The translations under genes were made by a program, and so were the position numbers. The notes below the pieces were generated by a model that searched no databases, was not told where the DNA came from, and saw only the letters and a program-made list of their open reading frames with translations. A stretch of 64,000 nucleotides of DNA, from the NCBI GenBank assembly GCA_028819235.1, contig JAPPMC010000191.1, positions 1 to 64,000 of the forward strand, given 5' to 3'. Source of the stretch: Bryobacterales bacterium (GTDB taxonomy: Bacteria > Acidobacteriota > Terriglobia > Bryobacterales > UBA6623). Shown piece after piece: positions 7,702 to 15,564 of this stretch. Every line of letters begins with the position of its first letter. Position 1 is the stretch's first letter.

Positions 7702-10700
7702 TTAGGGCATCCGCAACTCGTCGCGGATTTGATCCAATTGTCCGGTCGCTACGAGTTCCCGGGATTGCCGCACGAACGCTTTGCGCGTCTCCCCGCTCAT
7801 CCGCTTGATCCCAAGCATACGGGCCGCTTCTCGCGCGCAGTCGGCGGGACTGATGCCGATGTTGCGCTCGACGGCCTCCAGAATTGCCGAGCGCATTTCG
7901 GTCGGCGGCAGCATTGCCGCCCTACGGAGCCATTGGGATTTGGCCAAGCTCCGGTCCCGTGGCGGCGGGAACCCGCTGCGATCACGCCGGTCCAAGAAGA
8001 CCCGATCCATATTTCCTGAATAGTCCACAAGCCCAGCCTTCACGGCGTGGTCCACGGCTGCCACCACCGCTCGCTGGATCCGACTGCCCGTCCGCCTGTA
8101 CCCCCACAGTTGAGACAGCCGGCGGACGACTTCTTCGATGTGCACGGGACCCTCCGTCTTGACGATCCGCGTAACGCACTCCACCAGCGTGCTCTCATCA
8201 GACTCTGGCAATGGTCCATATGCAGACGCGGCGATCTCGAAGGTTGCCTCGACATAAGGAGCGCCCATGCGCTCCGGCGGGTCCTCCGCCTGTACGCGGA
8301 CCACTCGAGCGCGGCTCTCCGTTGCCTGTGGCTCGGCTCCCGTTCGGCCCATACCCCTGGCCCGCTCCACGGCCTCCAGCAGCCGGGCCAATTCCCGGTC
8401 GCGGTCATAGAACCAGTCCGTGCTCCATATCCGGTGGAACGTCCAACCCTTCTGTTCGAGGACGGTTTGGCGCAGCCGGTCCCTCTCTCTCGCCCAACTG
8501 GAAGAGTGGTAGCGGGCCCCGTCGCACTCTACCGCCAGGAGAAATCGCCCCTCATCGTCAGGGTCGTGGACGGCAAGGTCTATGCGGAAGCCCGCAGACC
8601 CGACTTGGCCGGAGACTCGATAACCATGGCTCTGCAGGGCTGCCGCCACAGCCTCTTCAAATGGGCTGTCTGCGGCCGCACCCGATAGTACCGGGACATC
8701 TAGTTCGCCGGTCTCTGCGTACTTCAAGAATCGCTTCAGGACTCGCGGGCCTGCGTGCTTTGTAGTGTCCAAGCGGATGTCGGAGTGCCGGATCGAAGCG
8801 AAGACCGTGCACCGCTTCTTTGCACGCGTGAAGAGCACGTTCAGGCGCCGCTCTCCCCCCTCGTTCGACACAGGTCCGAAGCTCTGCGACATGTAGCCGG
8901 CCTTGTCCCTGCCGTAGCAGATCGAGATGAAGATAACGTCACGCTCGTCGCCTTGGACGTTCTCAAGGTTCTTTACGAAGAAGGCGTCATCCCTGCTCTC
9001 CTTGCAGAAGGCCTCTAGTTCTGGATGCTGCGCGCGCATGATTTCCAGCTTGTCCGCGATTGTGTTGCGCTGCGCGATCGACAGGGCGACCACGCCAAGC
9101 GTGTCGTCCGGGTGGCGGCGGGCATGCTTGAGCACTTGTTCTGCGACGGCCTGAGCTTCGACCGGATTGTTGCGCTTGCGGCCGCGCTCGTAGAAACCCT
9201 CCACGTGGACGAAACCGAGGCCGGTCGACTTCGGTGCCCACTCCGGGCTAGGCGGGCAGATCAGCCCGTGGCCGTAGAACTCGTGGTTCGACACCTCGAT
9301 GAGCGACGGGTGCCTTGAGCGGTAGTGCCAGCGCAGCATCCCGCCGGCCATGCTTCGCGACTCGCACAGCGACAGGATGCTCTCCATGTCACCGACCTGC
9401 GCTGCTTGAATGTCCTGCAGGTCTTCCAGTGCGTCTGGATCGACCGAATCCCCGACTTCGCGGTCGAAGAAGGACGTGGGCGGCATTTGCTTCTGGTCGC
9501 CGACGACGACCACCTGCCTGCATCTCAGAATGGCTCCCATGGCATCGGCCGGGCGCACTTGGCTGGCCTCGTCAATCAGCAGCAGGTCAAACGTCAGGCC
9601 ACCGGGCGACAGATATTGGGCCACTGACAGCGGGCTCATCAGAAAGACCGGCTTGATCCTGATCACCGCCTCTCCTGCCGCGTTCAGCAGCTTCCGGATC
9701 GGCATATGGCGCATCTTCTTGGCCAGTTCTCCCCGGACAATGCCTACCTGACCGGCCGAGCCGAGTGGGATGGACTCAAAGTGCTTGATCGCAACCTCTT
9801 GGGCCGCCAAGGCTTGCAGGCTCAGGTCGAGGTCCTTGAAGAGCTCTACCTTGCGGCTCCGATCCGCACCGTCGATCATGGCGAGTTTGGGGGTGTCGGA
9901 ACGCATCCGGTTCCAAACGGCCTCTGCCCGGACTAACGCAAGGGCGCTTGTACCGTCTTCCGGCCCCAAGCGGCCGTCGCCGATCCTGTCGCGAATCTGC
10001 CCCAGGCCGAGCGTGGAGAGTTGGCGGCCAGCTGCGCTCAGCCTGTGCCAGTCCTCGATCGAACCTGGGTCCTTCATCCAAGCTGTGAGTCGCTCGACCA
10101 AAGCGTCGATGGGCACCGCACCAATGTCGTCTTCGGAGAAAGCCACCCGAACGTCCAGATCGACCAGATCCGAGACCGTGGCCCAGCAATCGGCCCATTG
10201 CTCTAACGCTTGGCGGAGGACTTGCCTAGTTCGGGCAAGCGACTCGGCGTCGCTCGACCGGGAAACCTGTTGCCGCACCTGATCCACTGAGTCCAGCTCT
10301 GCTGCCTGCGAGGCGATCCATTGGACCGCAGGCCAGAGTATGCTGGTGTCCGATTCCTCGCGCGTCCAAGCCCGGCCTAGAGCTTCTCGCCCCAACGCAT
10401 CGTTCGTTCGTATGGACCGTACGGCTCGTCGGTACTGGATCATCCGGTCAAGCTGGGCCAGTTGGTCAGTCAGGCCTCGGGGGACAGAGCCCCGCTGGAC
10501 CGCTCGTAGACGGCCGAGAGAGCGGCGGTAGGCGCCGCTGAACCAGCGAAACAGGGATCGGCCGCGTGACGCGATCTCGAATCGATCGTCGTCCCAATCA
10601 CGGTCAAGAGCGATCTCGACGACCTCCGCGATGAGCTCGCCTCGCAGCCGCCTTGCCTCCGCGATGCTACTGACAAGTCGGACGACGCTCGGAAGCTCCT

Positions 10701-12495
10701 CAAGCACAGCGGGGCGCTCCAGCAGCCGCACCACTCGTGCGGGCCTGGCAGAGAGGGCATCCAGATGCCCGCAAACGATCTCTGACGCCGCCGGCGTCTC
10801 GGCCACCTTGACGGCCGCCGCCGCTGCCCCCGCCCGCAGTGCCGCTCGAAGGCCCTCCAACAGCTCCAAGCCCCGGCTCAGTTCCCCGCTGAGGGCCCTC
10901 CTGTCGGGTAAGCTCAGGCGCTTCCGGGCTCCGCGCCAAATGTGCGTCCTCTCGAGACCATGCTCGGTCGCCATCCGCGACAGCGCCGCTACCGCCTCTA
11001 CGCGCTTGTCGTACTCGGCGCGGCTCCAGGCTTCGGCCCCGGGTATCTGCCAGCCGGGCCTTGCGCACCCCCGTTCGCTCAGCTCCGAAATCCGGCCGAT
11101 CACGAGATAGGGAGTCTCACCGTTCTTGGCGTCGACCCTGTGAAGCAGCTCTGAGAGTTCGTTGAGCTCATCGCGAACCTCTCGCACTCGGCGATACTCG
11201 CTCTCGCCGACGCGCGCGGGCGCGCCCAGCGCTAGCGTCCTTCGCAGCTCCGCGTACACCTCCTTTCGGTTGGCCTTGTGAGAGTGCAGCTCCAGACACA
11301 GCGGTCCGAGGCCGCACCTCTCGATTCGGGTGTGAACGACATCTAGCGCTGCGCGCTTCTCGGCTACGAACAGCACGCGCTTCCCTTCCCCTGCCGCGAC
11401 CGCGATGATGTTCGCGATGGTCTGCGACTTGCCGGTCCCGGGCGGCCCTTGGACGACGAGGTTCCGGCCCTCCCTTGCCGCGGCGATAACCTGCGTCTGC
11501 GAAGCGTCAGCGTCCAGAATGTGCCCCAAGTCCCTCGGGTCGGCGAACCGCTCGTCGAGCCGTTCGTCTGGTGCGAAGATGCTGGCGCTCCCGGAAAAGC
11601 CCTCGACCAGCAGCCGCTCGACCAGTTCGTTGTTCGCCGTTCCGAACGCCTCTTCCCCCGCCGAGAGGTCCCTCCACATCAGGAACTTCGCGAACGAGAA
11701 GAAGCTGAGTTCGATGGTGTTGGGCCGCACTCTCCAGCGGGCCTTTGGCGCAACGGCCGACTGGACGCGCACAAAGTACTCGGACGGTAGCCATCGTTCC
11801 CCGTCCGGAAAGTCCGGCAGGGTCAGGCCGAAGTCAGACTCGAGCAGCGCTCGCAAGGACAGATTGGGCTCAAGGTCCTGGTCCCTGTAGACCAGGCGGA
11901 ACTTCCCTCTGGCCCTCTCTCGTTCAAGGTCGACGGGCAACAGGATTAGCGGCGCGAACCGTTCCACTTCCGACGACCCGCTCTCGTACCAGCGCAGGAA
12001 GCCAAGGGCCAGGAAAAGCACGCTGATGCCCTGCTCCTCCTCGAGGGAGCGGGCGTCCCGATAGAGCACCAACAGCTTGCGCTGAAGCCGGGCAGCGCTG
12101 AGCCGTGTGTGCAGCAGGCGGTCGACGTGGCGATCCGCAAGGGGGCCCGCCTGCCGTCCGTCCTGCTCAAGGGGGAGGAACAGGCTGTCGTCGTCCTCTT
12201 CGTCCTCCAAGTCTGGAGAGTTGTCCCCCCTGTAAGGCTCAAGGGTCATGCTTCGGTTCTCCAGGTAGAGAATCCTGTAGACCTCGTCTGCCAGTTCGTC
12301 CTCGATCGTTAGCTGTTTCGCCCTTTGCTTGCCGATCGGGGCGTTGATCAGCTTGTTGCGTTTCCCGACATCGAGCAGCTTCTGCCGAAGCCTGTCGACC
12401 GCTGTAGCGAGCCCCCGCGCCAGATGGGAATCACGCTCGGGCTGTGGGGATTCAGAGGCCGCCACGGAACTCATCGTGCCACCGGATTGCCGCAT
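7702..12495 (-). CDS. DUF4011 / SF1 helicase / Vsr-like nuclease / DUF3320 protein (probable defence gene)
   Basis: A 1597-residue multidomain protein. The N-terminal 300 residues are DUF4011-like (KLLDVGKRNKLINAP near residue 40). Next comes a UPF1-like superfamily 1 helicase: Walker A QGPPGTGKSQ (about 349-358), Walker B LLIDEAS with GDQKQMPPTSFF, and the late motifs NVQGDERDVIFIS and LNVLFTRAKKR. Residues of about 1276-1375 form a Vsr/MTES_1575-type PD-(D/E)xK nuclease (RIDLAVHD...AVECDG...HRIWS). A DUF3320-like segment lies near 1430-1490. Proteins of this architecture are single-gene antiphage candidates (the DUF4011-helicase-Vsr type), so DNA surveillance and cleavage is the likely role. 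All key residues appear present. The gene stands alone, with about 200 nt before the next gene. Confidence 0.85.
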   Translation of the reverse strand: MRQSGGTMSSVAASESPQPERDSHLARGLATAVDRLRQKLLDVGKRNKLINAPIGKQRAKQLTIEDELADEVYRILYLENRSMTLEPYRGDNSPDLEDEEDDDSLFLPLEQDGRQAGPLADRHVDRLLHTRLSAARLQRKLLVLYRDARSLEEEQGISVLFLALGFLRWYESGSSEVERFAPLILLPVDLERERARGKFRLVYRDQDLEPNLSLRALLESDFGLTLPDFPDGERWLPSEYFVRVQSAVAPKARWRVRPNTIELSFFSFAKFLMWRDLSAGEEAFGTANNELVERLLVEGFSGSASIFAPDERLDERFADPRDLGHILDADASQTQVIAAAREGRNLVVQGPPGTGKSQTIANIIAVAAGEGKRVLFVAEKRAALDVVHTRIERCGLGPLCLELHSHKANRKEVYAELRRTLALGAPARVGESEYRRVREVRDELNELSELLHRVDAKNGETPYLVIGRISELSERGCARPGWQIPGAEAWSRAEYDKRVEAVAALSRMATEHGLERTHIWRGARKRLSLPDRRALSGELSRGLELLEGLRAALRAGAAAAAVKVAETPAASEIVCGHLDALSARPARVVRLLERPAVLEELPSVVRLVSSIAEARRLRGELIAEVVEIALDRDWDDDRFEIASRGRSLFRWFSGAYRRSLGRLRAVQRGSVPRGLTDQLAQLDRMIQYRRAVRSIRTNDALGREALGRAWTREESDTSILWPAVQWIASQAAELDSVDQVRQQVSRSSDAESLARTRQVLRQALEQWADCWATVSDLVDLDVRVAFSEDDIGAVPIDALVERLTAWMKDPGSIEDWHRLSAAGRQLSTLGLGQIRDRIGDGRLGPEDGTSALALVRAEAVWNRMRSDTPKLAMIDGADRSRKVELFKDLDLSLQALAAQEVAIKHFESIPLGSAGQVGIVRGELAKKMRHMPIRKLLNAAGEAVIRIKPVFLMSPLSVAQYLSPGGLTFDLLLIDEASQVRPADAMGAILRCRQVVVVGDQKQMPPTSFFDREVGDSVDPDALEDLQDIQAAQVGDMESILSLCESRSMAGGMLRWHYRSRHPSLIEVSNHEFYGHGLICPPSPEWAPKSTGLGFVHVEGFYERGRKRNNPVEAQAVAEQVLKHARRHPDDTLGVVALSIAQRNTIADKLEIMRAQHPELEAFCKESRDDAFFVKNLENVQGDERDVIFISICYGRDKAGYMSQSFGPVSNEGGERRLNVLFTRAKKRCTVFASIRHSDIRLDTTKHAGPRVLKRFLKYAETGELDVPVLSGAAADSPFEEAVAAALQSHGYRVSGQVGSAGFRIDLAVHDPDDEGRFLLAVECDGARYHSSSWARERDRLRQTVLEQKGWTFHRIWSTDWFYDRDRELARLLEAVERARGMGRTGAEPQATESRARVVRVQAEDPPERMGAPYVEATFEIAASAYGPLPESDESTLVECVTRIVKTEGPVHIEEVVRRLSQLWGYRRTGSRIQRAVVAAVDHAVKAGLVDYSGNMDRVFLDRRDRSGFPPPRDRSLAKSQWLRRAAMLPPTEMRSAILEAVERNIGISPADCAREAARMLGIKRMSGETRKAFVRQSRELVATGQLDQIRDELRMP

Positions 12496-12698
12496 TTCGG
12501 GGGACGCTTGTGGCCCATAGAGGAATTGCTGCTATCGGGGAGGATGCCCCTCCCCTTCAACGGTCGTGACCTGCTTCGCCAAGGGCCTCGTACGCCAAAG
12601 AAAGAACGGGTAACCAGCCAGGGCGGCATGGTACTCGGACCGCGGCGCTGCCGTTCGGCGCTGGCCGACGCGCGAGCAGCTAATCCTCCGAGTGGCGC

Positions 12699-13673
12699 CT
12701 AACCCTCCGCGCCGCACGAGCCATTGCCGTCCTCAGTGCCACCGCCCGTCGGCGTACCGACGAATCCCCAGCCGAATCGCCCCTTGATGCAAAGGTTGCC
12801 CGCGGTCACTTCTTGGTCCAGCGGGGACGTCACTCTGACGATCTGGTTGTCCTGCGATCGCACGGTGAGCGTGCAGCCGACCCCGCAGTAGGGGCAGATA
12901 GTGTCGGCCTCGCGCTGGCGGTCCTCATCCCACTGGCCCGTCTGACGCAGGTCGTGCTCACTCTTAAAGATCAGTGCCCCTGTCGGGCAGACCGCGATGC
13001 AATTGCCGCAGTAGACGCAGGCCGATTCCGGAAGGTCGACGTCAAACTCAGTGCTGATGTGGGCGTCAAAGCCACGACCTGCCACGGCGATGGCAAACGT
13101 GTTCTGTGCGTCGGTCCCGCACGCCTCCACGCACTTGTAGCAGAGCACGCACTTGGCGTAGTCGCGCACGTAGAGCTCGTTGTCAACCTTCACCGGCTGC
13201 TCGACAGTGGCAGGTTCCGAACCGCCGTCGCCGTACCGCGAAGGCTCTGCACCATAGCGCTCCATGTAGTCGGCGAGTTCCGGGGAGATGGACAGATCGC
13301 TCCCGGAAGCCAGAAATTCCAAGACCATGCGCCGGCTGAGCCGAACTCGCTCGGAGTCAGTGCGGATCGACATGCCCTGCTCGGCCTTGCGCGAGCAGGC
13401 CGGCACGAGCGCTCTCGATCCTTCCAGTTCCACCACGCATGCCCGGCACGCGTTGACGGGTGTGAGCGTCTCCAGATAGCAGACGGTTGGGGTGTCAATG
13501 CCGAGCCTGCGGCACGCGTCCAGCAGGGTAGCTCCCTCTTCGACGAATATGGTCTTGCCGTCCACCTCGATCTCGACCCGGCGGCGCTCAGTTTCAGGGG
13601 GGGCTGTCGGCACTGGCCCGCGTGGTACAGGGACCGTCAGGTCCGGCGCCGCATTTGGATCGCGGTGGTTCAT
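12699..13673 (-). CDS. Formate dehydrogenase iron-sulphur subunit (displaced N-terminal part of FdhA)
   Basis: A 324-residue electron-transfer protein made of domains that normally form the N-terminus of NAD-linked formate dehydrogenase alpha. In order: a [2Fe-2S] ferredoxin domain (about 25-110, with ACRACVVELEG), a linker, two ferredoxin-type [4Fe-4S] motifs (CVLCYKCVEACG and CVYCGNCIAVCPTG), and the cofactor-proximal cluster motif CPYCGVGC with CIKGRFG at the C-terminus. The linker around VLEFLASGSDLSISPELADY has no Cys, so the usual His-Cys3 cluster is absent. The protein ends just after CIKGRFGWGF with a Gly-rich tail. ATG 13673 overlaps the stop of the preceding gene (ATGA), implying coupled translation; an upstream in-frame start would lie deep in that gene. 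Confidence 0.85.
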   Translation of the reverse strand: MNHRDPNAAPDLTVPVPRGPVPTAPPETERRRVEIEVDGKTIFVEEGATLLDACRRLGIDTPTVCYLETLTPVNACRACVVELEGSRALVPACSRKAEQGMSIRTDSERVRLSRRMVLEFLASGSDLSISPELADYMERYGAEPSRYGDGGSEPATVEQPVKVDNELYVRDYAKCVLCYKCVEACGTDAQNTFAIAVAGRGFDAHISTEFDVDLPESACVYCGNCIAVCPTGALIFKSEHDLRQTGQWDEDRQREADTICPYCGVGCTLTVRSQDNQIVRVTSPLDQEVTAGNLCIKGRFGWGFVGTPTGGGTEDGNGSCGAEG

Positions 13674-15517
13674 CTTGGACTCCCTCCCCAGATCGGAAAC
13701 CTCAGCAGCGCAGAGTCGACGGCGCTCGCGGCCGTGTGTCCGAGCCCGCAGATTGATGCATCGCGCATCACCTGCGAGATCTCCGCGAGCAGCGTGCTGT
13801 GCTGCTCCGACCCAAGCCGGACATCCCCCGACTGCAAGCGCTGCAGCAGCTCGTGCTGGCGTACCGTTCCCACGCGGCACGGCACGCACTGTCCACAGCT
13901 CTCGTGCCGGAAGAACTCCGCGATTCGCACGAGCATTGCTCCGAGATCTACTGTCGTGTCGAATGGCATCACGACGGCCGACCCCACCGTCGCACCGATT
14001 TCCCGCATGGCCTCAAACGTGAACGGCGTGTCGAGTTCGCCCGGGTGCAACAGGGCACCGGCCGCTCCCCCGACGAGAACGGCCTGGACTTGTCCGGATC
14101 CCGCGACTCCGCCGGCCATCTCGATCAGTTCCCTTACAGTGACGCCGAATTCGGCCTCGTAGACTCCCGGGCTCGCGACGTGGCCTGAGAGACAGAACAG
14201 TTTCGGTCCGCTGGATACGTCCGTGCCCATCGCTGCATAGGCGGCGCCTCCTTCGAGCAGGATGCCCGGGATGTTGGCTAGCGTCTCCACATTGTTGACC
14301 AGCGTCGGGCGCCGGAAGAGCCCCGATTGGGTTGGGTATGGCGGTTTGTTGCGTGGCTCCCCGCGGTATCCCTCGATCGAGTTGAACAGAGCGGTTTCTT
14401 CTCCGCAGATGTAAGCTCCCGCTCCTCTCCGGACTTCGATCGGGCAGGCGGGAGCCAGCAATCCTTCCCTGTCACAGTCTTCGATCGCCCCTGCAATGCG
14501 GTCGGTGGACTCTGGGTACTCGCCGCGGATGTACACGTAGGCCCGCTCACACCCGGTGGCGAATGACGCAATAGCCAAGGCCTCGACCAGAGCGTACGGG
14601 TCGCCCTCCATCAGGACCCGGTCCTTGAAGGTGCCCGGCTCGGACTCGTCTGCGTTGCAGACCGCGTACTTGGGGCCTTTGGCGGCCAGCACCGCCCGCC
14701 ACTTGCGACCGGTCGGGAAGGCCGCCCCACCCCGGCCAACGAGGTTTGAAGCCTCGACTTGCTGCACGACCCACTCAGCGCCGTTTCGGACAGCGAGGTC
14801 TAAGGCTGTGAATCCACCATCCCGGAGATAGCCTTGGAGACCCTCTCCAGACGGCTCGCCAACACGGTGCAGGAGGCGGAGCCCTCCCGTTCCTGCCTGA
14901 GGAACTGATGCGCGGACCTCAGCCCCCGGCGCCGCTGCCCTGCCCTCCCGGCGGCAGAACTGTTGGATCGCTCTAGGGGTCGCGGGCGCCGACACTGCGT
15001 GCCACGGCTGCCGCCCCGCTCCGCTGATCAGCGCGGCAGGCGCTCGCTCGCAGAGCCCCAAGCACGGGCTGCGCGTCCAGATAACGCCGTTCGCGGATCT
15101 CTCACCACCCTCGGGGATTGGACTTGAGGCCAGGCCGTCGCTCAGGCGGTCAAACCCCTTGGCGATACAGGCTATGTCGTCGCAGACCCGCACGACCACC
15201 GGCGGGCGCGGGGACAGCGAGAACATGTCGTAGAAGGTTGCCACCCCGTAGGCCTCCGCAGGGGGCACGCCCAGCCTGCGGCAGCAATAGTTCAGGGCAC
15301 CCCGGCTGATCCAGCCGCAGCGGTCGCTGATAGCGTGCAGGACCGGCAGCAGAAGGTGGCGCTTGCCCGCCCCCCGGTGGCCCGCCTGGGACGTGCGAAG
15401 GTCGCTTGCCCGGAGGCGGACCCCGCCCGTCCAGTTCGAAGGCGGCTCGCCGAGCAGCGAGTCGACTGCCTCCTTCTCCGTATCTGTCGGGGCGTCGGGG
15501 GTGAAATGGAGGTCCAC
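13670..15517 (-). CDS. NuoE-NuoF fusion, diaphorase subunit of NAD-dependent formate dehydrogenase
   Basis: A 615-residue fusion. The N-terminal part (about 45-210) is a thioredoxin-like [2Fe-2S] NuoE/FdsG domain with ligand pairs in VCDDIACIA and PCLGLCERAP. The rest is NuoF/FdsB: GRGGAAFPTGRKW and ADESEPGTFKDR (FMN/NADH sites), GAGAYICGEETAL, and the [4Fe-4S] ligands in ESCGQCVPCR plus ICGLGH. It would pass electrons from the iron-sulphur subunit to NAD+. In most systems these are two genes (fdsG and fdsB), so the fusion is notable but precedented. It follows the catalytic gene by 47 nt and overlaps the next gene by 4 nt. Confidence 0.9.
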   Translation of the reverse strand: MDLHFTPDAPTDTEKEAVDSLLGEPPSNWTGGVRLRASDLRTSQAGHRGAGKRHLLLPVLHAISDRCGWISRGALNYCCRRLGVPPAEAYGVATFYDMFSLSPRPPVVVRVCDDIACIAKGFDRLSDGLASSPIPEGGERSANGVIWTRSPCLGLCERAPAALISGAGRQPWHAVSAPATPRAIQQFCRREGRAAAPGAEVRASVPQAGTGGLRLLHRVGEPSGEGLQGYLRDGGFTALDLAVRNGAEWVVQQVEASNLVGRGGAAFPTGRKWRAVLAAKGPKYAVCNADESEPGTFKDRVLMEGDPYALVEALAIASFATGCERAYVYIRGEYPESTDRIAGAIEDCDREGLLAPACPIEVRRGAGAYICGEETALFNSIEGYRGEPRNKPPYPTQSGLFRRPTLVNNVETLANIPGILLEGGAAYAAMGTDVSSGPKLFCLSGHVASPGVYEAEFGVTVRELIEMAGGVAGSGQVQAVLVGGAAGALLHPGELDTPFTFEAMREIGATVGSAVVMPFDTTVDLGAMLVRIAEFFRHESCGQCVPCRVGTVRQHELLQRLQSGDVRLGSEQHSTLLAEISQVMRDASICGLGHTAASAVDSALLRFPIWGGSPR

Positions 15518-15564
15518 GTTGCGCCAGCCCGCTTACGGCCGCTGTCTGGCCCGGACGGTGGCGC

